A stretch of 64,000 bases of DNA from Ziziphus jujuba (GCF_031755915.1 NC_083387.1:18125001-18189000); one strand, 5' to 3'; positions 10,960 through 24,100 are shown, counted from the first letter of the stretch. The notes: generated by a model not told the origin, from the letters alone. Program-made: numbers and translations.

Positions 10960-13900
10960 AATCCTCTGACAAATGCAAAAGAGCATCTGCCACCATTTTG
11001 CCTTCCCTATAAAAGTAAAAGGAAACATAAGAAATTTGAGAGATAAAACTGAGACAATTAAGCCAGCTAGCTTTAAACTACCAAGGAACAAAGGTACAAA
11101 GCGAAGCTAAAAAAGGCACAACATATGAAGAGTCACATTCAATTCAAATCTTTGTACAACCATATAACTTAGGATAATTAAAAGCCCGGATCATAGCATA
11201 ATGTTCAACTTCAAAGGCATAGGCTAGACCCATTGGACAAGCAAAACACCCCTTCACAAAACCTCTGCAATTACAAAAAACACCACTACATCCACCAATA
11301 CCTAGAACACCCAAAGCAGCGCTTATGACAAGGAAGCAACCAATGAACTTCTATAATTCAAGGAGCTTTAGACATTTGCCAAAAACCTTTAAACTATGGG
11401 AAATCCAAAGATCCAAAGAAGAGTTATAGATATAACCTATCTAAAAGAAATTAGCCTTTAAAATTGATTGAATGACAGAAGATAGAGCATAAGAAACAGG
11501 AACTCTGAGATTCTTAAGACAAGCTTGATTCGAGCAAACCAAAAATAGTTGAAAAAGCAGCAAGCATACCAACAGTAAGAAGATTATGAAGTTGAGAACT
11601 AAGATGGTGACACATGGCATGCATAAAAAATCCACAGCATCCAAGAGGAAATCAAACTGAAATTCAAAATCAGTAGATAAAGAATTCCAGAGAGCTAGAG
11701 CAAAAGGACCTCCAGAAAAAGATGGAAAATGGTTTTCGAAGTATGTCCATAAATATAACACTGAGATGGAAACCAAAAACCTTTTGTGATCAAGACCTCA
11801 TCAAATTCTAGCATGAACCAAATGCCAAGCAAAAACAGAACGAGAAGGGGGGGATAAAAGATGACCAAATAAACTTGACACAAGGCTCATTGATACCACT
11901 AGAAGAAAGAAAATAAGCATACATAACACGGCAACTAATCTCTCCAGAAGTAGAAGTCCAAACCAAGAACTATGATTAATGCAAAACCAGCTGGATATCC
12001 ATGATACAGCAGCAACAATAGGGAAAGTTCAGTAAAAATGTTAGGGAGCTTCCACCTACCATGATTATCCAAATATTCACCAACAGTCAAATTTAGATCC
12101 CAAACCCTGCTAGGATGATGTAGCAACTGACAAATAGGAACTCTAATCCAGTTATCTTCCCAAATTCAAACTTTAAAATGCCGCCTAATAGTCCAATGGG
12201 ACTTTTGTAAAAGAGAAATATAGATTGCCAAACCGAAAAAGCTAGATAATTAATCAATTAAGTTTGCCAAAAAAGCAAGCTCTAAAAAAAGCAAATACCG
12301 GAGAAGAATCCATCATACATTTTTAAGTAAGCTTACTTAAAAGGGCTTCGTTGACAAGTACCAGATCTTTAATGCCTAGACCTCCATTTTTAACAAAAAT
12401 GCAACAAATCAACTAAGACACAGTAACCAACTTTTTTGAAGAGATAGAACCAATCCAAAGAAATTTTCTAATAGCTTGGTTCAAATGCTTCAAAAATCAA
12501 TAGGCCATTTGTAAACCATAAAAGAATTGACAAACATCGAAGTAATAACAAAATTTATCAAGCAACCATGACCTACAAAAGAAAAGGAACGACCATTCCA
12601 ATTATCAAATTAAGTAAAATCCTATCTGCAATAGGGTAGAGATAAGTACTAGAAAGCTTGTCTTTGAACAAAAAGACCCCAAGGTAAACAAAAGGAAGAG
12701 ATCTATATCTAATATTAATCATGGATAAAATGATTGTTGCCATGCAGCAATAACATACATCATAAAATAAATAAAGGACTTCTCCAAATTGATTAATTGA
12801 CTAGACAAAGATCCACAAAAAAAAAAAAAAAAAAAATTCTCATGCACCAAATGGATGTTATAGGCAGCACCATTACAAAATAAAAGAACATTATTGGCAT
12901 AAAATAAGTGAGTCAGAGATAGGTAGAATCTAAGAGAGGAGATCAGTTTTAAATGTTTGGAATCAACAAAACTAGACAAATATCTACTTAAAAAAACTCC
13001 AGCCAAACCAAATGAAAAAGGAGAGAGAGGATCACCTTGATAAACCCCTCTAGAGCAAGAAAAATAGCCTTTTGGGATGCCATTAATAAGAAATGAGTTT
13101 CTAGTCGACTTCAAAATAGACTTAATTGAAGATCAAATTAAACAAGAAAACCCAAAAGCATAAATAACCCGTAAAAGAAAAGACCATCTCAAAAAGAATC
13201 AAAGGCTTTCCTTATGTCGATTTTCAAAGCAACATTACCACCAAAGCTTTTGATATCTAAAGATTTAATGGACTCCAAAGCAGTTGCAATGCATTTGAAG
13301 ATACAATGACCCTTAACAAAGCCAAACTAACTTGGAAAAGTAATATGACTAGCAATGCCACAAAGCCTATCCACTAAAATCTTAAAAAGGATCTTAAAAA
13401 TAAAATTTCCCAAAACCATTGGCTAAAATTTATCAACGATATTTGCTTCCTCCACTTTAGGCCAAGAACCTACAATATGCCAATACTTTTGAAAAAACAA
13501 ACTAGAAAAGCCATTAGGACCAACGGTACTATTACCATCTAAAGAAAACACAGCATCTTTAACTTCAATAGCATTAGGAACCCAAGTAAGAAGCATGTTA
13601 TCCTCAGAAGAAACCTGATTAGGAATAACAAAATCAACAATATCTTTATTAATTTCATGTTTACCATCTGTAGCAAAAAGATTATAAAAAAATTTAAGAT
13701 TCCATAACCCCTTGATCCTCTGTAAGATTACCATCTACCATAAATGAAATAAAAGACTTTTGAGCTATTCTAGAGTGGAGGAGAAAATGAAAGAAAGCAA
13801 AATTACGATCCCCATCCTTTTAAGCCACTTAATTCGACATTGATCTCGCAATTAAGAATCCTGCTGCTCAAAACAACTAATAAGATAAGAGTGAACGGCT

Positions 13901-14859
13901 AATTCTTCCTGAAAAGAAGTCATTAAAACCATCAATAGCAATTTAACTCCGAATAGCTTGAAAATTCTCCTAAGCTTTAGCAATGTTAATAGGAATATTA
14001 TCGAAAACCTCATGATTCTAAATCCAAATGGCATGTTTGATGCATTTGAACTTATTCATCAAGATGAACATAGGATTACACAAGATTGAAGAGGACCGTT
14101 TATTACTCAAAAAATTCTCAAAACTAGGATGGAGAGCCTATGTGGATTGAAAAGAGAAAAGATGGGGACCAACCAAGGATTCAAGCCAAAAGATTGCCAA
14201 AAGGGATTGTGATCAGAGCGAAACCAAGGCATAGCTTAAGAACTAATGGAGCTCCAAACATCCAAAAAAGCATAAGAGCAAAGAGCTTTATCCAAAGTGC
14301 ATTCAATGTAGCTCCAGAGGCCTCTATGAGGCCAAATGTAAATAGTGCTGTGACAAACAATAGGGAAAAGCTAAGAGGTAGAAATAGCATTTGAAAATTT
14401 CCCACAAGATATTTGGAAGGAAGAGAACCAAGTTTTTCATGAGCACTAAGTATGGCATTAAAATTTGCAAGCATTAACCAAGGAATGGAAACCAAATAAG
14501 AGAAGTAGGTAAGAGCTAACCAAAGAGCACACTGAGTAACATAAGAAACACTAGCATAAATGAAATTGAAAGCACATTGACCAATAACAAAACTGATCTC
14601 CAAAGAAATATATCGTTCATGGATATTCAAATTCTAAAGAGTAGAAATACTAGCCGAGATAAAAAGCCAAATCTAAGGAATAACAATAGGCTTAACATTA
14701 GTCCTAACCAACTTATGTTAATTGAAGACCCAAAAGTGGAAGAAACCAAAGTTCGACTAGACAAAGAAAAGTTGGATTACGTGATCGACAAAAATTATGT
14801 AAAGTTAATTGACAAGAGGCATTCCCTATGCCTTTACAGTTCCAAAATAAAATATTCAT
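10960..14859 (-). pseudogene. LINE ORF2 pseudogene (endonuclease, reverse transcriptase, RNase H)
   Basis: Starts at the ATG at 14857-14859 with MNILFWNCKGIGNASC, the usual opening of the AP-type endonuclease. Endonuclease continues through PWLMLANFNAILSAHEKLG (14630-14181 block; the usual acidic GDFNA is changed to ANFNA). Reverse transcriptase starts near 13734 (NSTVGPNGFSSLFFQKYW). Its core is at 13114-12719 with RGVYQGDPLSPF and FYANNVLLFCNG, where the catalytic double aspartate has become two asparagines. A C-terminal RNase H trace (GVFCNCRGFVKGCFACP near 11250; FYFYREGKMVADA near 11000) closes it. Frameshifts throughout; not functional. Confidence 0.85.
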
Positions 14860-14941
14860 TACGAAAAGAGATGAGAGGATGGCGTAAGCAGTTTACATAT
14901 TGCCTTACCCTTCAACCCAAGCTGTTTCTTCCAAAGTTCAC

Positions 14942-15978
14942 TATTGAAGTTTGGTTTGATTTTAAGGTTCACTTGGCCAAGAATGTTGTACATAAGGTGT
15001 TAGTCTTATGCACAACCTTTAATCTAGTTTTTGGTTTGGTGTTTAGATGATTTTTATGTTTGTTTTTTGTATGGTGATATTGAGGTTTGTTAAGGTTCTT
15101 ATTTGGAAGGAAGAAAAAGAAGATGAAGAATAAGAGAAGATGCTAAGAGTAGGCCACACAAACTAGACAACACAATTCATTTTGTTTTTCATTTCATTGT
15201 TGTACTATATTGGTACAAAACTTGTCTCACACATGTGAAATATGTGTGAGACCAAATAGAAGTCTTTAAAATTCAAAAAATACAAATTTCCCACCTACAA
15301 AATGTTCAAATATCAGCTCACATGTGAGTGCACAAATATGGCAAAGGTTGGTGAGATTTTGAACTTCAAAAGACTGTCTCCATTAAATCGGATAATCCTA
15401 ATTTGACCTAATGGAAGGCTGGGATATCTTCATCCAAATTGCTTGAATTTTGACATGTGGTATGTTGAAATATTAAGGATGAAATTTGGATAAGAACATG
15501 TCCAAAATAATTGGGTAAGGCCTCCAATTCATCTCAAACCTGTGGGCGATAACTATTGGAAATCTCAGCAGTTATGCTAATTTGCAACCTGCATATCTTG
15601 GATTTTCCAAGTCCTTTTTAAGTCATTCTTTTTGCTATATTTTCTTTTACATGTATATTACAACATATCCAAAAATCATAACTTGTTTCTAAAGACTCAG
15701 AAGATTCCAGCCCCAATAATGGACCTATATTGCTGAAAACACAATTTCCAGCACATAACCATTTTACAAAACAAAATCAATACCCAACTAAGAGACTATT
15801 CCTAAGCTAAATACAACAAAACTTAGGCATTCAAAAGACATTAAAAGAAACATAAAACATAGACATAAATCTTGCTTTAAGACATTCAACAGAATATTTC
15901 TTGTAAAGAAAGAAAGAGGGTGCAAACCTTGGTGAACTTTAGCTTGCACAAGGTGGCAAGATTACCACCTTTTCAACA
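14942..15978 (-). repeat. Copia-1 3' LTR
   Basis: Aligns with 38790-39818. Its outer end reads TATTGAAGTTTGG where the other LTR reads TGTTAGGGTTTGG, so the canonical TG has mutated. The inner end TTTCAACA is followed by CTCCTCCTT, the complement of a polypurine tract (15979-15987). A near-perfect hairpin (GTCTCACACAT, 7-base loop, ATGTGTGAGAC) lies at 15224-15252. Confidence 0.92.
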
Positions 15979-16898
15979 CTCCTCCTTAGTAATCTTGCTA
16001 GAGACATTACGGAGAGTCCTCAATACTTTAAATATGGTATTTTGTGAACATATCTACAAGGTTCTCCTCCGAATTCATATACTCCAAAGAAACTTCCCCA
16101 AGATCTTCAAACTCCATCAAGGAATGATATTTTACCGTAATATGTTTTGTTCTTCCATGTTGTACCAGGTTCTTGGCTATTGAAAGTGCTGAAGTGTTGT
16201 CACATTTGATGATGATTGGACCTTCTTGAGTATGACCAAGATCTCCCATTAACTTCCTTATCCATATTCATTGGTTTGCATAAGTTGAGTAAGCAATGTA
16301 TTCAGCTTCCGTGGTATTTTGACCCCTTGTGCTTTGCTTCTTTGCATTCCATGAGAAAGGACCACTCCTAAGTGAAAACAAGTATCCCAAAGTACTCCTC
16401 GTATCTCAATGCAGCCCATCCAATCACTATCCGAATAACCGACAAGCTTCAACTCATCCTTTACTTCATACCAAACTCCATAATCACTAGTACCCTTAAG
16501 ATACTTAAGAACTCTTTTGGCACCTCTACGATGAGTTTGGATGGGTGTTTGTATGTATCTTGAAATCAATCACATGGCATACATAATATCCAGCCTAGAT
16601 GAGCACACATAAAGCAAACTACCAATCAAGGATCGATAAAGAGTAGGATTTACTTCGATGTGCCATCCTTTTTTTGGTACTTCTCTCCTTGGATCATTGG
16701 AGTGCTAATTGGATTGCATTCATCAAGATTAAACTTCTTCAAGAGATCATTGATATACTTTTCTTGTGACATAAATATTCCTCTTTGGCATTGCATTACT
16801 TCCATACCAAGGAAATAATTCATGAGACCTAAGCTAGACATCTCAAACTCCTCCTCAAGTTCATGCCTTAGCTTATCCACATTCCTTGGCTCCTTCAA
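15979..16898 (-). pseudogene. Copia-1 reverse transcriptase (C-terminal) and RNase H pseudogene
   Basis: Minus-strand pieces in order. 16898-16650 matches the reverse transcriptase thumb region (EFEMSSLGLMNYFLGMEV, ISTPM). 16569-16258 matches the connection and RNase H start (RVLKYLKGTSDYGVWY, GYSDSDWMGC). 16249-16028 matches the RNase H end (IIIKCDNTSALSIAKN). The YVDD catalytic box expected just upstream of 16898 is absent: the sequence passes from an integrase trace to NEPTLYVR and then to the thumb. Stops separate the blocks. Confidence 0.88.
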
Positions 16899-17039
16899 TC
16901 CTCACATACAAGGTGGGTTCATTTTGGATTTTTCTAAAGCCATGTTCAAGCAAGTAGCCATTAATCCTTAAGCACTTCAAGGTGGACTTACTTTGATTTT
17001 CAATCATTTTCTTAAATTCCATAAACTTTTCAAGAACTT

Positions 17040-18130
17040 GTGATTTATGTGTGAGAAAATAAACCTAACACATCCTAGAGTAGTCATCAATAAAGGTGAG
17101 AAAGTATCTACAACCACTCAAGGAAGATACACTCATAGGATTACACACATCCAAATGAATAAGTTCGAACTTCTCCTTGGCTCTCCATGCACCATTTTTA
17201 GGAAATGACAACCTAGTGGACTTTCCAAGTTGACAAACTTCACACATATTTTTAACATCATCAATCAAAGGCATATCATTCACCAAAGCATTTGTATTCT
17301 TCATTGCACCATAACTAGAGTGACCAAGGCTTTTATGCCAAAGTTGAGAAATGGACTCAATTTTGCTTCTTAAAGCTTGTTCACTATCTATTAAATTCAA
17401 CCTATAGCTTTTATCTTTTAAGGAAACTTTAAACACCTCATTTCCAAAAGCATTCGATATCAAACAACCATCACAACCAAAGTTCAAAACATATCCCTTT
17501 TCAACCAATTGTGCAACACTCAATAAGTTTTCACACAATGAAGGCACATATAGAACATTTTGGATAAGTTTGGTACCTTTATTGGTGTGCAATGAGATGT
17601 CTCCTTTTCCTTCTACATCCATGTAGCTTCCATTCCCAATCTTCACTCTTGTCATGTGGTGTGAACAACCAGTATCTACCAACCAACCAAAACCACTACT
17701 TGTAGCTTAAGGCATGTAGCCACAAATAAGGTCTCAGCCTCCTCATTCACAACATTTTCTTGTTGCCTTCCTGGCTTGCATAGTTTGCCAACATGTCATC
17801 TTTGCAAACATTTGTCACAAGTTGTATCCGGTTTCCAAAAGCACTTGTTTGGTGCATGTCCATGCTTCTTGCAATGGGGGCATAGTGGATAACCCCCATG
17901 GTTTTGTTGTTATCCTCCTTGTTGTTGCCTTGCATTGTTGTTATTGTTGTTGAAACCTCCATAACCGGTTACTCCTTTGTTCTTGTTCTTGTTCTTTTTG
18001 TTCTTCTTCTTGCTTTGACTAGACATAAAAGCACTTTCCAAAGACTCCTCCTTTCTTATGGCTCTTCTTTGTTTGGTTGCTTGGAGGGCATTGATAATCT
18101 CACTCAAAGTAATCTCACTAAGATTCCTTG
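17040..18130 (-). pseudogene. Copia-1 gag C-terminus, protease and integrase pseudogene
   Basis: 18130-17910 is the gag end (LSEIINALQATKQRRA and a lysine/asparagine-rich tail). 17962-17747 overlaps the zinc-knuckle region in another frame. 17682-17065 holds protease (MVDTGCSHHMT), the pre-integrase HHCC module (LWHKSLGHSSYGAM, CEVCQLGKSTRLSF) and the integrase core start (HLDVCNPMSVSSLSG, FIDDYSRMC). Integrase stops at about 17065 and most of its core and C-terminus are deleted. Confidence 0.88.
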
Positions 18131-19749
18131 ATTCCTAAAATAAAAAGTAGAAATCAAATTAAGAAACTAGAATACTAGCTTTTTGACTAAGTTGACTATG
18201 ACCAATCTTTGACCAATTTAAGTTCCAAATCAACTTCCACGAGCCTTTTAGGATGCCAAATAGACGTATCATGGATTCCCACATGTTTCCCTTGCTTGGA
18301 AGAAAGAGGAAAAACCAACTCAACAAAATACAATAAAGATAGCAAACAATAAAGCAATTTTCGGCCAAATTTTGAAGATGTCCATACAAGTCCATACAAG
18401 TTGGTTTTACTTCTGTTTTGACTTATTTCTATGACCTCTTAGTGATATTTATTGAATCCATAAACAGTTGGAACCATTTCTTGCTGCCCGAACTCCATAA
18501 ATGCACCAAAATCGCTATCCGGTTCTGTATCGGCTTTCACCACTTGTATGCTCAAAATAGGCCTTGTATCTTCAGGTATGGACAAGCCTTTTTGAGAATG
18601 AATTACCCCTTGGATAAAAGCAGCAAGGTTTTCCTTAAACCTCTTAGCTTGAGCCCTAGTGATATGCCTGGACTGATGGAATTTGGTGTAGGTTTATGTT
18701 GTTGTACCCTAGAGCACAATCATTCAAGGTGTTAGTCAAGAATGATTGTTGTTGGTTCTTGGTTCTTGATTTTGTTTTTTTTTTTTTTGGGTTTTTTAAG
18801 GTTTTGTTTCTGGTTTTAATGGAGGTTTAGGGTTCTTGAGAAGGTTATTAACTTTTGGGAAGAAGAAGAAACCAAAATGTAGTAGTTGAGAGAAAGAGAG
18901 GCAAAAATGTTGTTTTTTAAAATCTGTTTTTTGAATATTTTCTTTCTCAACGTTTTTCATTACAATTTTCATACTTTTAAATACATCAAAAAGAAAATAA
19001 GGCATGCTGCCATATTGAGCAATAAATACAAAAGCATTAAAAGTAACCAACCAAGCCAAACTACCTCAACTAACTCTAATCAATGTGCTAGGCATGCAAG
19101 AAACCTTCTTTAATGGGCAGTTCAGATTGTCTAAGGCATTTGAATTTGAAAACCAGCTCCATTTGACTTGAAAATTGGAGGGAAGCCTTTTTAAATATTA
19201 AAATATGTTCTAGCCAAAAACCAGATAAAACAAAGTCCATTTACCCATTCAAAAGTAATCAAACCTGACGCAGTTTTGTCCAGTTTTCTGGGCAACAAAA
19301 CTGCACAAGGGTCAGATTGTTTTGGGCTTAACTCAGCCTTCCCAGCTCCAAATTGGGCCATTCTTTTTTATGCTGCTTCCTCTGCATATCTAGTTTATCA
19401 TATTCAAAATTTAGGTCCAAATCCCAAACCTACTTCAAACGGCATCCAAGGAAGTGGAATTATGTTGCTGGAAATACAATTCCAGCAACTAGACAAAAAA
19501 GGCCTTAAGCTAGATAATGAGCTTAGGGCATTACAAAAAGGATATTGTTCTTAAACATTACAAGATAAAATAAAATGTATAAACATAAATAATGTTTGGT
19601 CTTTGATGTTGCAAAACAAAGAGTGCAAGTGTAACCGAACTACCTTGCACATTGTGGCAAGATCATCGCATTTCAACATGGTCTTCATCCATATCGAGTT
19701 AGCACCCCAGTGGGTTATCAGTTGTGTGGGCTCTGGCGGATTCGTATCA
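18131..19749 (-). repeat. Gy-B 3' LTR, truncated and interrupted
   Basis: Blocks 18131-18673 and 19679-19749 align with the solo LTR at 46275-47393. The start on the minus strand (TGATACGAATCCGCC at 19749) follows the polypurine tract 19750-19763. About 500 bases at the other end are missing where it meets the copia gag at 18130. Confidence 0.85.
18674..19678 (-). repeat. Solo copia LTR inside the Gy-B LTR
   Basis: Bounded by TG...CA and flanked by TGGAC (18669-18673) and TGGTC (19679-19683), a duplication with one mismatch. The inner end (GCACATTGTGGCAAGATCAT, then TTTCAACA) resembles the Copia-1 LTR end. No internal domain. Related to, but diverged from, the Copia-1 LTR. Orientation is inferred from that match. 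Confidence 0.78.
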
Positions 19750-19763
19750 TTCCCCTCCTCTTG

Positions 19764-20625
19764 AAAAGGATTTGTCCTCAAATCAAGATCATCACTTGCA
19801 ACAAAAGGAGATCAATCAGTAACATTAAATGCGGCATTAACATTATACTCACCTATTAAATCAAGTTTGTAGGCATTCTCGTTATTCCGCTCCAAAACTT
19901 GAAAAGGTACATCCACACGCGACATAAGCTTTTACTTTCTTTGTTTTGGAAACCTCTTCTTTTGTAAGTGCAACCAAACCAAATCTCCTAGGTCAAACAC
20001 TATCATAACAAAATCTAGAAATACATGCTCATTATTGCAAAAATTACACTTTTTAAAGTTAGTAAATAATCTCTTCCAAATTTTCAAATTTCCACAAAGT
20101 AAAGCTCTCAACAAGGCAGATAAAGTTCTATACAACAAAAACATTTTTAAATAAGCACCTTTATAATTCATGACTAGCAATGAGTTTTTACTCAAGATAG
20201 CTTTATTAACATCACCAAAGCTAAGATAAAAATTTTTATTTTTCCTCTCTTTTCTTTCTTTTTCTTTCTTCCCCTCGGTTTGGCTCTCACTCTCAGGTTT
20301 CTCTCCCCTTCTCACCTCACTTTCGGCTTTCCCATAATTTTCCCACTCAATTTGAGTTTGAAAGCACTTACCTGGTTGGTCTTGCATGGCTTGAACTCCT
20401 TGGATGGGTGTTTTTGCCGTGGGGGCCATGCTAGTTCTCTACTTGAATTGTTCGACCACCCTCCTTTGTTGTATTTGTGTTTGATCGGTACACCTCTTTA
20501 GGAGTTAATGCCTCTAGCTTAACCTTTTTACCTTTAAATCTAAAAACAATACTATTCTCTCTACCATAATAAATAACATCTCTATCAAATTGCCAAGGCC
20601 TACCAAGTAAAATATGTCCCACATG
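19764..20625 (-). pseudogene. Gy-B rearranged pol remnant
   Basis: On the minus strand: protease end ([16 protein letters not shown]), linker (FYLSFGDVNKAIL), then a short piece of integrase (RTLSALLRALLCGNLKIWK). Next comes a piece of reverse transcriptase (FKKCNFCNNEHVF), then the C-terminal GDLVWLHLQKKRFPKQRK and the end of pol. In Gy-A the reverse transcriptase piece comes about 1400 bases before the integrase piece, so the order is inverted here. The reverse transcriptase to C-terminus junction (near 19995) is shared with Gy-1. Confidence 0.85.
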
Positions 20626-20630
20626 CATAG

Positions 20631-21158
20631 TGTCACGGTCCCACCGTTCTAAGCGTACAACAGGGCCGTACGGTCCTTACTTGCCCCTCGCGGGTAGTAA
20701 GCCAACCGTTAATGTCCCTCGCAAGCAAATAACCCACACGATATTAGTATTGTGCATGCACCAAGCAAGCAATAAAATAAAGCATGTAATCACACAATCG
20801 TTAGAAAAGGGGTCAGTAAACAAGGCAACAATACGATGAATTGGAAATGCGTTCGTTTTATTCGGTCTCAATGGAGAGAACATCAGAGAGGTTTACAAGC
20901 ATGCTATTAAAAGTTCTCACCTATGCTAGTGGTCTAGCCCAACAACTCGCCGACTAGCCACCCCCTTCCAAAGAGCTTATCGGGCCATTTTCATTCCGAC
21001 AAGAATACATATCAAAATATGCAAGGAATCATAATGGCACTATTTCGAATAACAAAAGCTAGAAATCCAAGCAAGTGACCATGGGCTTGAATAATGACCC
21101 TGGATGAACTTGGCTTGGTATTTACAATCAAAATGCGGAGGTGTGTGCGACTCTTACA
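20631..21158 (-). repeat. Chromo-C 3' LTR
   Basis: 528 bases. On the minus strand it is preceded by the polypurine tract GTGGGGGAGGA (complement at 21159-21169). Confidence 0.95.
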
Positions 21159-21169
21159 TCCTCCCCCAC

Positions 21170-24100
21170 TCATTCTATCGACGCCTTCGATGACTCCGCT
21201 GCCTTGAACTCCTCGATCTGGTGCTTGTAGGCTGCCAAGTTGCCTTCCTTCTCCCAGCTAGTTTCTTTTTCTCCTAGTCGCTTCCACTTGATGAGGTACT
21301 CTCGTACTGGCTGACGATGCACGCTTCTGGTTCTTTCTGCAAGGATCTCCTCCACTTCCTTGGTTGTCTTCGGCATCTTGGTCTTGACTTCAGCTTTTGC
21401 TGGAGTGTTGCGCGTAGGATCCTCCTGTCGGTGTAGTATGGCTTGAGGTTGCTGATGTGGAATACCGGGTGCACTCTCATCCATCCTGGGGTAACCACCT
21501 TATACGACGCCCTCCCTACTTTGGCAATGATCGGCATTGGTCCCTCATATTTTCTCATCAACCTGGGGTCTCTGTCCCTTAGCCAGCGAAATTGCTCTCA
21601 AGTTAGCTTAACCATCACCATATCCCCTGCATTGAACTCTAGGAGTCGCCGGTCCTTGTCTGCCCATTTCTTCATCTGATTTGCCGCCTTCTCCAAGTAG
21701 GCCCTGGCTATTTCCATGTTGTTCTTCCACTCTTTGGTGAAGTTGAAAGCCCTTGGGTTCTTTCCTTGGTACTCATCGACTGTGTGTGGAAGTAAGGGCT
21801 TCTGGCCGTTAACTATTTCGAATGGGCACTTACTTGTGGGAGATCCCTTCTGTGCATTGAAGCAGAATTGAGCTACATCAAGTAGTTGCACCCAATTCTT
21901 CTGGTTGGCACTAACAAAGTGTCGTAGGTACTCCTCCAACATGCCATTGAATCTTTCTGTCTGCCCATCCGTTTGCGGGTCATAACTGGAGAAAATGTTG
22001 AACTGGGACCCAAGAAGCTTGAATAGTTCTGTCTAGAAAGATCCCGTGAACTTTGCATCTTTATCGCTTACAATGTGTCGGGGCACACCCCAATATTTCA
22101 CCACATACTTGAAGAATAAGCGAGCAGTTTTCTCAGCTGTACAGTACTTTGAGGCAGGGATGAATGTTGCATATTTTGAAAAACGATCCATAATAACCAA
22201 AATACTTGAAAGATCCCCGATCTTTGGAAGGTTGGTGATGAAATCGATTGACACACTCTCCCATGGGCGTCACGGGACGAATAGAGGTTCTAACAGCCCT
22301 GGTGGTTTCTGCCTCTCAACTTTGTCCTGTTGGCACACAAGACAGGTTTGGATGTAGTCCATAATATCGTCACGCATCTGTGGCCAATAATATCCCTGTT
22401 TGATTAAGGCATACGTCCTTTACCACCCTGGATGTCCAGCCCACAAAGTGTCATGGCATTCTCTCATTAATATCTTTCTTAGGTCTCCAGCCTTCGGGAC
22501 AAATAACCTGTTTCCTTTTGTCCACAGTAAGTCATCTTCCTCCCAAAATTGACGAGTTTTTCCCTCCTTGCACAGTTTGAGGATATTCTGGGCACATTAA
22601 TCTCCCCCTAGATGCTGCCTTATCAGCTCTTGCATTGAATTCACAATAGTACTCGCAGCCATGTTAGCCACCACCCTTAGTGCCGTAAGCTCTATCTTGC
22701 GACTTAGGGCATCCACCGCCTGGTTCTTGGTCCCCGCTTTGTGCTCGAATTGAAGGTCAAACTCTGCAATGAATTCCTGCCAATGAGCTTGTTTTAGGGT
22801 TAGTTTTGGTTGTGTAAGGAAGTGACTAACGGCTGAGTTATCAGTCTTTACTACAAAGCTTGACCCCAATAAGTAGTGCCTCCAGATTCTCAAACAATGA
22901 ATTACGGCAAGCATCTCCTTTTCTTAAGCCGTATAGTTTCTTTCTGCCACTCATAACTTCCTGCTTTTGTCGACGACAGGATGACCATCTTGGAGTAGGA
23001 CTCCACCTAAAACGAAGTCAGATGCATCGGTTTGGACTTCGAAGGGTCTTGTGATGTCCGGCAGGGCCAACACTAGGTCTTTCATCATAGCTTCCTTTAG
23101 ATCCTGGAATGCACACTCACATTCCTTGCTCCACTCCCAAGGCACCTCCTTCTTTAGCAATTCCGTTAGAGGAGTTGCTTTCTTCGAGTATCCTTTTACG
23201 AAGCAACGGTAGTAATTTGCCAATCCCAGAAATGATCTAAGTTCTTTCACATTAGCAGGAGTTTTCCACTCTTGGATGGCTTTTACCTTCTCCATGTCCA
23301 TACGGATCTTCCCCTCCTTGATGATGTGTCCCAGAAACTTGATTCCCTTCTGCCAAAAGCACATTTTTCCTTCTTCACAAATAATTGATTTTCTTGGAGT
23401 TTCTGGAGTACCATTCGAATGTGTTTGACATGTTCTTACAAGGTAGGGCTAAAGATTACAATGTCGTCAAGATACACCACCACAAATTTGTCAAGGAAGT
23501 CTCGAAATACCTGGTTCATAAGGGTGCAAAATGTTGCTGGTGCATTCGTCAACCCAAAAGGCATCACCAGGAATTCGAAGGCTCCGTATCTTATGACGCA
23601 GGTGGTCTTCTCTTCGTCTCCTTCAGCGATTCTCACTTGGTAGTATCCCGATCTCAAATCCAATTTAGTGAAAAATTTGGCTCCGCTTAGCTGGTCGAAC
23701 AAGTCAGCTATTAAAGGGATCGGGTACTTGTTTCGCACCGTGACCTTGTTCAGTGCTCGATAATCTACGCACAGGCACAAAGTTCCATCTTTCTTCTTTT
23801 GGAATAATACTGGAGCGCCATAAGGTGCCTTCGAGGGTCTCAGGAACCCTGCTTCCAAAAGTTCCCTGAGTTGCTTCCGTAGCTCTACCAGCTTAGGAGG
23901 GGCCATCCGATAAGGTGCCTTTGCTGGAGGTTTTGCTCCTGGTATCAGTTCGATTTTATGGTCAATATCTCATCGAGGAGGTAGGTTCCTTGGTAAGTTG
24001 TCCGGCATCACATCATTGAATGTTTTTAAGGCATCCAGCACCATAGGAGGGGTAGTTTCATCATCTTCACCCTCCCTCGCTACCACCAATGCTATGTAAG

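Noticed and set aside
14140..15050. Plus-strand frames of 84 and 157 codons.
   Set aside because: They are antisense to the LINE endonuclease region, and the second runs into the Copia-1 LTR. Minus-strand homology explains the DNA.
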